Counted from the stretch's first letter, positions 1 to 8,103 are shown. The stretch: DNA of 15,666 nucleotides from Cladosporium sp. IMV 00045 (GCA_001931905.2 MSJI02000070.1:1-15666); one strand, 5' to 3'. The notes: generated from the letters alone by a model not told the origin. Translations and numbers: made by a program.

Positions 1-1721
1 ACATCCTCGACAACGGCAATGTCATGGACTTCCTCCAGCTGGAACACCTGTGCACCATTCCTGACAATGTCGCCAAGCAAATGGCGCCGTACTCGAAGGA
101 CTGGACCGGCCCTGATGCGATGAAGACGGAGCGCGAGGCCGATCCTAACGAGCTTACCCGCGAAGATCAGATCTATCTTTACACGGCTTACGAGCTGCAT
201 CATTACTGGAAGGCCCGTATGCGTGCTCTCTCACTGACGCGCACGTTTGAGCCGGAGTATGACGAGATCGCCGGCAAGCTCAAGCATGTTGTCAATGTTT
301 CTGAGTCTCTGCGCGACTCTGTCAAGCTCATGCCTGTTTTTGGTCTGATTTTGGATATCGGTAACTACATGAACGACACGAACAAGCAGGCCGTTGGTTT
401 CAAGCTTTCCTCCCTGGCTCGCCTGGGAATGGTCAAGGACACCAACAATGAGTCTACCCTTATGGATTACGTGGAGCGTGTTGTCCGCAAGCAATACCCG
501 CAATACGAAGGCTTCACCGACGACATTGCTGGCGTTCTTACCACCCAGAAGATGAACATCGAGCAGCTCCAGACTGACGCCAAGAAATACATCGACAATA
601 TCAACAACGTCCAATCTTCTCTGGACGCCGGCAACCTGAGCGACTCGAAGAAATTTCATCCCGAAGACCGCGTCAGCCAGGTCGTGCAGCGCAGCATGAA
701 GGAAGCCCGCCGCAAGGCCGAGCAAATGCAGCTGTACCTCGACGAGATGAACCGCGTCTTCGACGACATCCTGACGTTCTTCGGCGACGACAACAAGGAC
801 GACAGCGCGCGCCGCGACTTCTTCACCAAGCTGGCCAACTTCGTCAACGAGTACAAGAAGTCGCACGAGAAGAACATGATCCTGGAAGAGACCTGGCGGC
901 GCAACGAGGCCAACATGCGCCGCAAGCAACTCAACACGCAAGCGGCCAATGCCAATACCACCGGCGACCCGCCGCTCAGCCCGAGTCCCAGCACGGGCGC
1001 CATGGACACGCTGCTCGAGAAGCTGCGTGCTGCCGCCCCGCAGACGAGGGACACGAGAGATCGCCGCCGCAGGGCAAGGCTGAAGGACCGCCACCAAGTG
1101 CGCGTTGCCTCCGGGCAGGAGATTCCAGAGACTGGAGAAAACATCTCAGACACCGGACTCCTCTCACCAGCCACCGAAGGTGGAGACTCAGAGACCGCAA
1201 GCGACACCGGCGCCGCGGCAGAGAAGTCTACGGACCAAGACGGCGCCGCTCCAGCAAACTCCGTGGCCGGGGGTGAAGACGTCGCAGACCGCGCCGCAAG
1301 TCTCCTGCAAGGTCTACGAGGCGACGAGGTCGGCGACGGCGGCGTGGGAAGCGTCGGGCGGGACGACAGCCTGCGCGTGCGAAGACGGAGGGAAAGCGCA
1401 GACGAAGAACGACAGCGTCGACGAGCCGCGAGACGGCGCGCGGGGAATTCGAGCGTCGACACTTCCGCTGCGGGCTCGGCGCCAACCATCGCGGAAGAAA
1501 AAGAAGGCGACGGCGACGTCCTCGAATCGACTGAAGCCCCTCCCGCAGAAGAAAGGCCAGCTTCCTCCGACGACGCTGTGACGCAAGAAGTCGAACGCCG
1601 ACCGAGCACGAGTGATGGGCAGAAACTTCCCACGCCCACTACCGTTATTGTACCGCCTAGTCCGACGCCGAGCGAGAAGAAGCGGTCGCTTACAAAGGAG
1701 GATGGGAAGGCTGAGGAATAG
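1..1721 (+). CDS. sepA: Formin, C-terminal part (FH2 end, DAD and tail), SepA/Bni1 type; 5' partial
   Basis: Formins nucleate and processively elongate actin filaments for cables, septation rings and hyphal tips. The frame is open from base 3, so the true start lies outside the window; residues here count from the internal Met at 24. Residues 1 to about 300 are the distal FH2 domain: LEHLC at 7-10, the conserved GNYMN at 113-117 followed by GFKLSSLARL, then a long helical region ending near WRRNEANMRRKQ. A textbook DAD follows: MDTLLEKL at 327-334, then the basic run RDRRRRARLK about 12 residues later. In Diaphanous-type formins this element binds the N-terminal DID and holds the protein inactive until Rho binds. 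The tail (about 360-565) is acidic and serine-rich, with one basic patch, and has no recognisable fold. The TAG stop is at 1719-1721. The formin assignment is secure; calling it the SepA orthologue rests on the SepA-like FH2/DAD sequence and on such fungi usually having one formin. Confidence 0.95.
   Translation, partial: ILDNGNVMDFLQLEHLCTIPDNVAKQMAPYSKDWTGPDAMKTEREADPNELTREDQIYLYTAYELHHYWKARMRALSLTRTFEPEYDEIAGKLKHVVNVSESLRDSVKLMPVFGLILDIGNYMNDTNKQAVGFKLSSLARLGMVKDTNNESTLMDYVERVVRKQYPQYEGFTDDIAGVLTTQKMNIEQLQTDAKKYIDNINNVQSSLDAGNLSDSKKFHPEDRVSQVVQRSMKEARRKAEQMQLYLDEMNRVFDDILTFFGDDNKDDSARRDFFTKLANFVNEYKKSHEKNMILEETWRRNEANMRRKQLNTQAANANTTGDPPLSPSPSTGAMDTLLEKLRAAAPQTRDTRDRRRRARLKDRHQVRVASGQEIPETGENISDTGLLSPATEGGDSETASDTGAAAEKSTDQDGAAPANSVAGGEDVADRAASLLQGLRGDEVGDGGVGSVGRDDSLRVRRRRESADEERQRRRAARRRAGNSSVDTSAAGSAPTIAEEKEGDGDVLESTEAPPAEERPASSDDAVTQEVERRPSTSDGQKLPTPTTVIVPPSPTPSEKKRSLTKEDGKAEE
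1002..1091 (+). other. DAD autoinhibitory motif of the formin
   Basis: This encodes MDTLLEKL followed by a dense basic stretch (DRRRRARLK). It matches the diaphanous autoregulatory domain pattern MDxLLxxL plus a basic cluster, at the expected place just after FH2. Confidence 0.9.
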
Positions 1722-3131
1722 ACTTCCTCCTCTCCTGCTTTGCTCTTCGCTGGGCCGGTGTGAAACGAACGTCATTGATTTTGTAAGAGGGGCACAGGGG
1801 CAGCGCATCATTCTTTTTTCTCTCTCCTTTCCTTTCTTCTTTCTTGATACTCGAACCTCGACATCGATATCCTTGTCTTGTCTTGGGATACAAGTGTTTC
1901 TCGCCTGTCTGGGAAAGCGATGCAAGCGGCCAGGCGTACGCCTTTTGCTTTACTTCCTTTTTGTGTTTTTTTTTTCTCTAGACAACCCCTTGTTTCTCTT
2001 GTCCGACACAATTCCCGACCTTTTTACTTATAGCTACTGAGCATTTTTTTTAAGTCTAAATTTTACTTCTTCTTCCTTCTCGTATGAACTCATGTACATG
2101 CACTTGTATCTCGTGTTTTTTCTTACCAATTTTTTGGTACCCCGACTGTTGAATGACTTGACTTCTCTCGCCATGGTGGCGTTGGGTAGTTGATTTCGTT
2201 GTTTGGTTAGCGGGCTAGCTAGATGGATAGATAGATACGTGAAGGGAGAGGACAAATAAAGGCGAGAGTTTGATCTTTGGTTTGGGTTAGGCCGCGGTTT
2301 TTGGCGAGGCTAAGGTGAGCGCTTGGTTTTTACTGATGGATCGCTTTGCTTCGTGCGAGGGGGTTTTGATGGTTTGATTCTTAATGTATGTGAGGGAATT
2401 GAATGATTCGATTTGAATTGTTCTACCCAAATGTGGTTTCACATGTCATTACCTTAGTGAGCTTGATATCGTAGATGGAACTGGTGATGCTCGATCTGAT
2501 TTGATCTGACCTGATTGGTGACGATTTGAAACTCTGGTTTTGACCACTTGTCGACCTGAGAACGCGAGTTCTGGGACGTGAATCCAAGAATGTAATGCGA
2601 TGCATATTGTGTTGGTTTCTTTACATGAGTTGAATCGAAGAGGTCGGTCAATCTTATGTTTGATTCGTCCATCGTCCATCGACCATCGTCCTTCATCCTT
2701 CATCGGAAGTCTGTCAAACTTTTGTCCTCTCAGTCGATATTTGACCGACATCCTCAATATATTAGCATTGCATGTGAGCTATCTAAGGCCCGACCATACT
2801 GCAAGCTTTACGCATCACTTCAGCAATGACTTCCAATGAATAGAGACGATTTTAGAAATCATTCAAAGCGCGAACAATGAAGCACATCAACACATGCTTA
2901 CGCAGACCAGTTCTTTCATGCCCCTTCCTCATCTCAAACAATGCACTTTCGCCGAAGCTTTCAAGATCAGACAAACTGCGTCAGACAGCCCTTCATTCGA
3001 ACAAAGGGAACAAAGAGGGATTGTTCCAAGCTGAGTCCTTTTGGAGTGAGGCAACTTAATATGTCTTGAATGCTTGATTTCACTTGTGACTCGCAGAAGC
3101 TTTGAATACGGAATAACGAAAGCGTTGACGA
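1722..3131. other. Intergenic region after the formin gene (1.4 kb)
   Basis: No convincing gene was found. The first 320 bases look like formin 3' UTR: long polypyrimidine and T-rich stretches at about 1808-1850 and 1945-1985. An AATAAA lies at about 2255, a possible poly(A) signal. Near 2490-2515 there is an imperfect run of TGATCTGA-like units, and at 2665-2706 a clean heptanucleotide tandem repeat. A 60-codon open frame at 2877-3059 has no recognisable domain and I do not call it. The last few hundred bases should hold the promoter of the gene starting at 3132, but no clear TATA box or known operator stands out. Confidence 0.6.
2665..2706. repeat. Six-copy 7-bp tandem repeat
   Basis: Six consecutive heptamers read TCGTCCA, TCGTCCA, TCGACCA, TCGTCCT, TCATCCT and TCATCGG. 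The period is exact, with one to three changes per later unit. It is a small minisatellite in non-coding DNA, likely a replication-slippage product. Confidence 0.85.
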
Positions 3132-4205
3132 ATGACGAATAACCAACCGAACTTACCTAAAATGGGATCTGGAATCCCGAAGAAGGATAACATGCGTTCG
3201 CCTTTGGAGGACAAGCTTACGGCAGAGGTGAAGGCACCGAAGCAGACTGGTGAGGCACAGGTCCCGGCGACCTCAGTCCAGTCTGGTAAACCTTCCACTC
3301 TTAGCCGCAAGCCTAAGCATGCAAGGAAACGACTGAGTAGGATGATACCCGTCGTAGCATCACCTCAGACTCATTCATTATCATCAATCACACCCAGCAG
3401 TGAGTCCTCAAGCAACCGCGCCTCGACCTCATCAACATCAACCGACCAAAGCCTCAAATCCACCTCGACCACCTCGACCCCTGCAGTCTCAGTCTCCATC
3501 TACTCCGGCCCCCACCTCGCCTCCCCCTGCATCCCCAACGCCCTCCTCCACGTCCTCTCACCCTGCGGCCACCGCGTGCTAACCCGCACCCCCGAACCCT
3601 GCGGCTCCAACTGCGCCGGCAACGACGAATGGATCTTCGCCAACGCCAAGACGGACGCGAAATTCGCCTGCGCGGTCTGCATCTCGACGTACGTGCGCGA
3701 GCACTACCAGGAGAAGAAAGCGCTTTTCGTGCCGAGTCTGGACGCTCTGGAGAGGGCTTTGGGCGGGTTTGAGGTGGGGTGGAAGGAGAGGAGGATTGAA
3801 AGGATGGAGAGGGCTTGGAGGAATGATATGGAGGAAGAGAAGAAGGCGTTGGAGGAGACGGGGAGGGGGTGTGAGGGGATTAGGGCGGAGCCTGAGGAGG
3901 AGGAGGGTGAGGAGGTTGTCGTGAAGAAGGTGGCTGAGGTCAAGACGATGAAGACGCCTGGTAAGTCGGTGGCTTCGACTGGTCTTCCTGTTCCCAAGGA
4001 GGTCAAGACGGACCGATTGAAGAGTCCTGCACCGAAAAGTATGGTGATGAAGAAGAGCCAGCTGCCAGCCCCGTCGTCGAAATCATCATCATCGCGGAGC
4101 CAGAGTTGCAAGCCAGTCAAGGAGAAGAAGACTGTGGAAGGTGGGAGAGGGAAGCAGATGGGTTCTAGATTGCCTGTGGGTCCGAAGATGTCGAGCAAGA
4201 AATGA
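3132..4205 (+). CDS. Unrecognised basic protein with a Cys/His cluster and [S/T]-x-[I/L]-P motifs
   Basis: This is an intact single-exon frame of 357 residues; I do not recognise it as a named family. Residues 1 to about 120 are basic and serine/threonine-rich, probably disordered. Residues 133-183 form the only compact-looking part: Cys133, Cys145-Gly-His147, Cys157, Cys161, Cys180 and Cys183. The spacings (CxH, CxxxC, CxxC) suggest zinc binding, though no RING or zinc-finger consensus is matched exactly. Residues about 200-260 are a highly charged, probably helical stretch (WKERRIERMERAW, then an acidic run). The C-terminal 100 residues are Lys/Ser/Pro-rich. Four [S/T]-x-[I/L]-P tetrapeptides occur at 13-16 (SGIP), 283-286 (TGLP), 309-312 (SQLP) and 345-348 (SRLP), all in basic disordered segments. 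The Met at 3132 is the first in frame; Met11 is an alternative start. Coding status is supported by strong codon bias and the length of the frame. Confidence 0.8.
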   Translation: MTNNQPNLPKMGSGIPKKDNMRSPLEDKLTAEVKAPKQTGEAQVPATSVQSGKPSTLSRKPKHARKRLSRMIPVVASPQTHSLSSITPSSESSSNRASTSSTSTDQSLKSTSTTSTPAVSVSIYSGPHLASPCIPNALLHVLSPCGHRVLTRTPEPCGSNCAGNDEWIFANAKTDAKFACAVCISTYVREHYQEKKALFVPSLDALERALGGFEVGWKERRIERMERAWRNDMEEEKKALEETGRGCEGIRAEPEEEEGEEVVVKKVAEVKTMKTPGKSVASTGLPVPKEVKTDRLKSPAPKSMVMKKSQLPAPSSKSSSSRSQSCKPVKEKKTVEGGRGKQMGSRLPVGPKMSSKK

Positions 4206-4717
4206 ATGGATTAGGAGGTCTCCGGAGTCGATTAGACGATAATCGAAGATTGTTCAGTCTCAGACATTATTATTTTCTCCCAAGATTCTGGATGTTATGA
4301 CGTGCTAGACGACCAGCCCTGTAAAGATCGCGTGCCCTCACAGCGAAAAGGCGAGAAAGGAATCGACGAAATGACTCTGTCCCAATTTCAATTATTGACT
4401 ACGTCAGATGTGTCCGTTATTGAGGGGCAGTGGTTCTTTCTGATGCAGTTTTTCCATTGATGATGGCCAAGGTGGGGTTGATGAACGCGGCGTCATTGGG
4501 CGTGAGATCCATCTCGAGGTGTTGACGTTATTCTGACGCTGAGGTGAAGTCGACGTTCGTTCGGAGAATTTATCTATTCAAATAGGGCCACACCACACAT
4601 CCCACCTCTGCTCTGGTGCACATTCACACTCAAACAACATTACTCTAACGACTCTTTCTTAACGAATTGAACGCTCTTAATACTCTCCACAACTACAACT
4701 TCGACTCAACATCAAAA
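4206..4717. promoter_or_regulatory. Intergenic region and promoter/leader of the hydrophilin-like gene
   Basis: This region contains no gene. It carries several CRE/ATF-like TGACG or CGTCA cores (4298-4303 TGACGT, 4400-4406 TACGTCA, 4491-4495 CGTCA, 4523-4530 TGACGTTA, 4534-4538 TGACG) and one STRE-like AGGGG at 4423-4427. From about 4590 to the ATG the sequence becomes a C/A/T-rich, G-poor leader with CAA and CT repeats, typical of a well-expressed fungal gene's transcription start and 5' UTR. Regulation by a stress bZIP factor is inference. Confidence 0.55.
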
Positions 4718-5357
4718 ATGTCTTCCACCAACAACAACATTGAGGCCGTCGCCAACCAGATGCCCACCGGTGGCTCTGGCGAGTTCAACCCCAAGCCCGC
4801 TGGCGTTGGCCGTGAGAACCACGATGGCGTAAGTTGTGAATTAAATAAGCATTCCTCCCAAACGAACCTTGAATCTAACAACCAAGCAGCACAAGCCCGG
4901 TGTCCTGACTGGCAACGACGCCGTCCCTGAATTCCACGCGAAGACCATGCCCCCCGGCAGCGCCCCCGCCTCCGCCACCTACACCTCCAACACGCAAGAA
5001 ACCCCCGCCCAGGCATCTTACAACAAGACCCCCGCCTCCGCCACCCTCGGCGGCACCGACTCTTCCCAAGTGAACGCCGGCCTCGGCAAGCCGATTCAGG
5101 GCCAGACCAGCAAGGAGCTGCACCACGACGGCCAGGCCGGCCGCAAGAACCCCGGCATGGGCGGTGCCGAGGGCGTTGGCGGATCCGCTTCTCAGACGAC
5201 CATTGACCCTCACGCGCCTGAAGCTGCCGGCCAGCGTGCGCTCGACAAGGACGAGGCGGTTATCGGCCGTGGCAATGTTGGCGGCCCCGCTGCGGAGGAG
5301 AGACTCAATGAGCCTGCGGAGACTGTTGCGCAGGAGAACAAGCTTCCTAGGAACTAG
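4718..5357 (+). CDS. Small glycine-rich hydrophilin/LEA-like protein (two exons)
   Basis: Exon 1 is 4718-4828 (37 codons, phase 0) and exon 2 is 4890-5357, giving 192 residues. The ATG is the first after the pyrimidine-rich leader and sits in an AAAATGTC context. The protein contains 27 glycines (about 14 percent), is rich in Ala, Asn, Gln, Thr and Pro, and has no Cys, no Trp, no signal peptide and no membrane segment. It therefore fits the hydrophilin definition (high glycine, high hydrophilicity), a class linked to desiccation and osmotic stress tolerance. Segments such as HKPGVLTGNDAVPEF, AGLGKPIQGQTSKELHHDG and GVGGSAS look like a conserved family core; I recall similar unnamed ascomycete proteins but cannot name the family. 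The CRE/STRE-like sites upstream fit stress-induced expression. Gene structure is confident; function is inferred from composition only. Confidence 0.88.
4829..4889 (+). other. Intron of the hydrophilin-like gene (61 bp)
   Basis: The donor is GTAAGT and the acceptor CAAGCAG, with branch-type CTAAC at 4875-4879. Removing it joins ...HDG to HKPG... in phase 0, and stop codons in frame inside it make splicing necessary. Confidence 0.92.
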
Positions 5358-5899
5358 ACTGTTTTCTTTCCTTGTTTGATGAATGTTAGCAATAAACGCT
5401 AGAGCGGTTTACGAGTTACGATGAGTGTAATGCAAGTCGGACTTTTTCTTTTTGTTCGCATTGGGTTGGGAGTAAGGGAAGATCTTACCATAGTAGAATA
5501 AAATTCGAAAAGAAACAAAGCCCGTAAAGGAGCTTTGGTTCGCAACCCAGGCACGATGCATCTATTCCTGCCTTTTAAATATTCCGTCATCGCTAACCCT
5601 TAACTATTCGTCGCTCTTCTTTGTCGCGAGCCGATCTTCGAGTAAGGACGGGTCCTGTATTCTTAGCAAGCTAGATTTTCATGATGAAGCTTGGTTTTGC
5701 ACAAACCAAAGACGATGCATCTGTGCTCTCTTTCGTCGAGGTTTTTGCTTTCTTCTTTCAAGCACACATTAGGTTGGGAGGGATTAGTGAAGATGATCTA
5801 TCTTACCATCGTAGAAATATTCGAGAAAACCGAGACAGAAGCTCGTAAGGGAGCTTTATTTCACAACCCAAAGACGCTGCATCTTTTTCTTGTTCTCAA
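5358..5899. other. Convergent intergenic region between the hydrophilin-like gene and RCM1
   Basis: No gene was found. An AATAAA at 5390-5395 is placed to serve as the poly(A) signal of the rightward gene. Most of the rest consists of diverged repeats whose last 30-40 bases recur three times about 160 bp apart (see the repeat entry). Confidence 0.7.
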
Positions 5900-5920
5900 T
5901 TATTCGTCGTCGCTGAATCC
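5430..5920. repeat. Diverged direct repeats around the RCM1 3' end
   Basis: A motif of the form AGCTT-gg/at-TT-n-CACAAcCcAAAGACGaTGCATCT occurs with its GCATCT ending at 5563, 5722 and 5884 (spacings 159 and 162). The outer two copies are similar over roughly 130-150 bp: GGTTGGGAG...AAGAT...TTACCAT.GTAGAA...TTCGA.AA...AGC.CGTAA.GGAGCTTT. The similarity continues past GCATCT, so that 5564-5600 resembles 5885-5920, which includes the last codons and stop of RCM1. The middle copy is recognisable only near its end. Confidence 0.7.
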
Positions 5921-7689
5921 GCCCCATTCATCTTCATCCTCGCCTCCCTCTTCCTCATCGCCATTAGCCTCAACACCATCCCTCGACGCCAGTGGCTCCT
6001 GTTGGTCAACAAACCCCTCCTCCCTCACAAACCCCGCCACGAAAAACCCCATCGTCCCATCCTCCGTACGCTTATCACACCTCAAACAAGCCTCCGCCAC
6101 CTCCCCCTCATCAATCCCCTGCCCACCCTCACCGCCAGCATTCTTCAACCCCGCCCTCACACTCCCCACCTCTCCTCTCACCCCCCACCTCCTCATCCCA
6201 TCAACCTGCTCACTCCTCCTCATGACTCTCCAACCCGCCTCACGAGCCGTCTCAGAAAGCAGAGCACGCACGACAACACCCTCGTTCTCTTCCCCGTGAA
6301 TCGAGCAAGTCGAGTAGGTGATTTTCCGCGCGGACGGGAACGTCATGGCGTGCAGGAGGAGGCGCAGTTGGAAGTCCGAGAGGGCTATGAGGCGTTTTGC
6401 CAGTTCGAGGCTGTCGGTGGGTGTGGAGTCTGGTTCCTCTTCTTCGGCTATGTTTTCAGCGTCGTCGTCGTTGGAATTAGAGGAGTCGTTCTTCGACGCT
6501 TTGGATGCCGGTGGCGGTGCTGGCGCGACCTTTTCGTTCCGTTTTCGTTTCCGACTATTCTTCCCCGTCGGCGCATCTGGGGTGGCGGTACTGCTAGGCA
6601 AATGAACGACCACACCCCCCTCGTCTCGCCCCACAATCCCACTCCCCGAACAACTCGGATCGAGAACCAACCCGGTAACTCCCTCGAACTCCCTCGAAGT
6701 CGGCACAAGCTTGAGGAAATTCTGCTCTGCCTTGACCTGAATAATCCCCTCCGGATCCGCGAGCTTCGTCATCTTCGCCAGCGTCTTGGAGCGGAATGCG
6801 TCTTTCTCACAGGCGATCACGCGCGCTTCTCCTTCGCTTTCTCGCTGCGCGCGCAGGAGCGCTGCAAGGTGGGTCGTTTTGTTGCCCGGCGCGGCGCAGG
6901 CGTCGATGAGCGTGCCGTCTTCGCGCGACGGGTTGAGGAGGTAGGCGGGGAAGCAGGACGCTTTGTCCTGGAAAATCAACTTGCCTTCGCGGTAGGGTTT
7001 GCTTGCGGTGAAGTTCAGGGTGGGAGAGACGGCGATGAGGTTGGGGATGTGTTCGTCGACGTAGAGGGCTTTGGAGATCCGGTTTGAGACTCCCTTCACA
7101 GAATCGACGCGCTCTAGCTCAGCGAATGTGGTGCGCAATTGCTCTTCCAGGGTGGTGCGCAGGGTGTTGATGCGGATCCAGCGCGGGTGGGCGTATTGTG
7201 GCGAGCCGTCTTGTTCGTGGCTGTGGGCGGCTTGGTTGACGTGTGCGCGCAGCAGGTCCAGTGTGGCGAACCCTCGTCGCAGGCGCGTTTTGGTCAATTC
7301 GGCTGACAAACGAGCTTTATGCCGAGAAACAGTAGCGTTGAGGCCGTGTTTGGCGGGTAGGGCGATGCCTTTTTTCGAAAGGAGGAGGTCGTGCGTCAAG
7401 ACGAGGGCGAGCGTTGGTGAGAGCTGTGGATGGGTGTTAAAGTCAGATCAACACCTTTTTCTCTCGCTCCGTTGGGAACAACACATACCTGCCTCTCAAG
7501 TTTCAGCACTCCACTCCTCTCCACCACCTCAGCCAAAACCTCACTCCATTTCGCCGCCTCGCTCGTCAGCGCGAAAAGAGTTTTGCCGTCGCTCTTCCAC
7601 CCTTTCTTGCCGAACACTTCTGCTTTTAATGATGTGCGGCCTTTGTTGACCGTATCTAGGATGCCGGCCGCTTCGTGGTAGAGCGACAT
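5900..7689 (-). CDS. RCM1: 25S rRNA (cytosine-C5)-methyltransferase, Rcm1/NSUN5 family
   Basis: Rcm1 methylates one cytosine of the large-subunit rRNA in the nucleolus, using S-adenosylmethionine. Exon 1 is 7489-7689 (67 codons) and exon 2 is 5900-7423, giving 574 residues. The N-terminus (YHEAAGILDTVNKG) and the segment LVLTHDLLLSKKGI just after the splice are typical of the family. RWIRINTL marks the domain ahead of the catalytic core. The SAM-binding motif DACAAPGNKTTH is at 241-252, motif IV DPSCSGSG has Cys325, and motif VI TYSTCSIHGEEN has the expected nucleophile Cys440. RASCFPA-type sequence (KASCFPAYLLNP) precedes motif I. A low-complexity insert of about 70 residues (336-405), first basic (RKRKRNEK), then Asp/Glu-rich, separates motifs IV and VI; the basic part could act as a nucleolar signal. 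The C-terminus is strongly acidic. The start is the only Met that keeps the conserved N-terminus. Confidence 0.94.
7424..7488 (-). other. Intron of RCM1 (65 bp)
   Basis: Read on the minus strand, the donor is GTATGT after CAG, the acceptor is CCACAG, and branch-type CTGAC lies about 19 bases before the acceptor. Removal joins LKLERQ to LSPTLALVLTHD in phase 0, restoring the family alignment. Confidence 0.92.
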
Positions 7690-8103
7690 GGTGTCGCGTG
7701 TGGGAAGGTTTTGATTTTTTATATTTTTTGATTTTTTTGATATGGGCGTTGGAGTTCAAGAAAGTCGTGAAGTTTACAAAAATGGAGGGTTTGTTAGGGT
7801 TTGAGGGTTAGGGTTGATGTCCTCTGCTGCTGTGGCTTTGGGAGAGCATCGACTTCGGCTTACGACTAAACGCATACATAACGTATACCTACAATGCAAC
7901 ACGATGCCTCTGGTGACTTCTGTTGTGCATTCTTCTCAGAATCTCGTAGACAACTCGAATAAATTGCAACGAAACAATGCGGTTGTAACACAATCTTCCA
8001 GTGAGCAAACACACAACTAACCCTCACACTCATTCATCTCTTCGCACCCAACCAGGTACTCAACCTCACCTATCCCCCCAAGAAAAAACAAAAAAAAAAC
8101 CCC
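7690..8103. other. Promoter region of RCM1 and 3' flank of the P450 gene
   Basis: No gene was found. On the minus strand, the 50 bases before the RCM1 ATG are an A-rich leader (+ strand T-rich 7709-7740). Two TTAGGGTT motifs lie at 7794-7801 and 7808-7815. Nearer the P450 stop, an A-rich + strand run at about 8080-8099 corresponds to a T-rich tract in the P450 transcript, flanked by C/G runs. A 68-codon + strand frame at 7814-8020 shows no domain and is not called. Confidence 0.55.
7794..7815 (-). promoter_or_regulatory. Twin AACCCTAA (Tbf1/telobox-like) motifs upstream of RCM1
   Basis: TTAGGGTT is seen at 7794-7801 and again at 7808-7815, which reads AACCCTAA on the gene's strand, 105-126 bases before the RCM1 start codon. 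Yeast Tbf1 binds this type of sequence in promoters of snoRNA and ribosome-related genes. That it works here is inference from position and gene function. Confidence 0.5.

Noticed and set aside
231..1639. Antisense frames of 288 and 327 codons over the formin
   Set aside because: They are complementary to a clear FH2/DAD coding frame and contain no family motif.
1612..2040. 142-codon plus-strand frame over the formin 3' UTR
   Set aside because: It overlaps the formin end in another frame, then reads through pyrimidine-rich UTR sequence giving Phe/Leu/Ser runs.
5530..5545. T-arm-like GGTTCGCAACC, possible tRNA
   Set aside because: No acceptor, D or anticodon arms can be drawn around it; it belongs to the local repeat.
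6002..7087. 361-codon plus-strand frame antisense to RCM1
   Set aside because: It has no recognisable domain and shows Arg/Val/Pro bias expected from the complement of the RCM1 coding frame.
7794..7815. Telomere or interstitial telomeric repeat array
   Set aside because: Only two TTAGGG units separated by other sequence; a promoter motif fits better than a telomere remnant.
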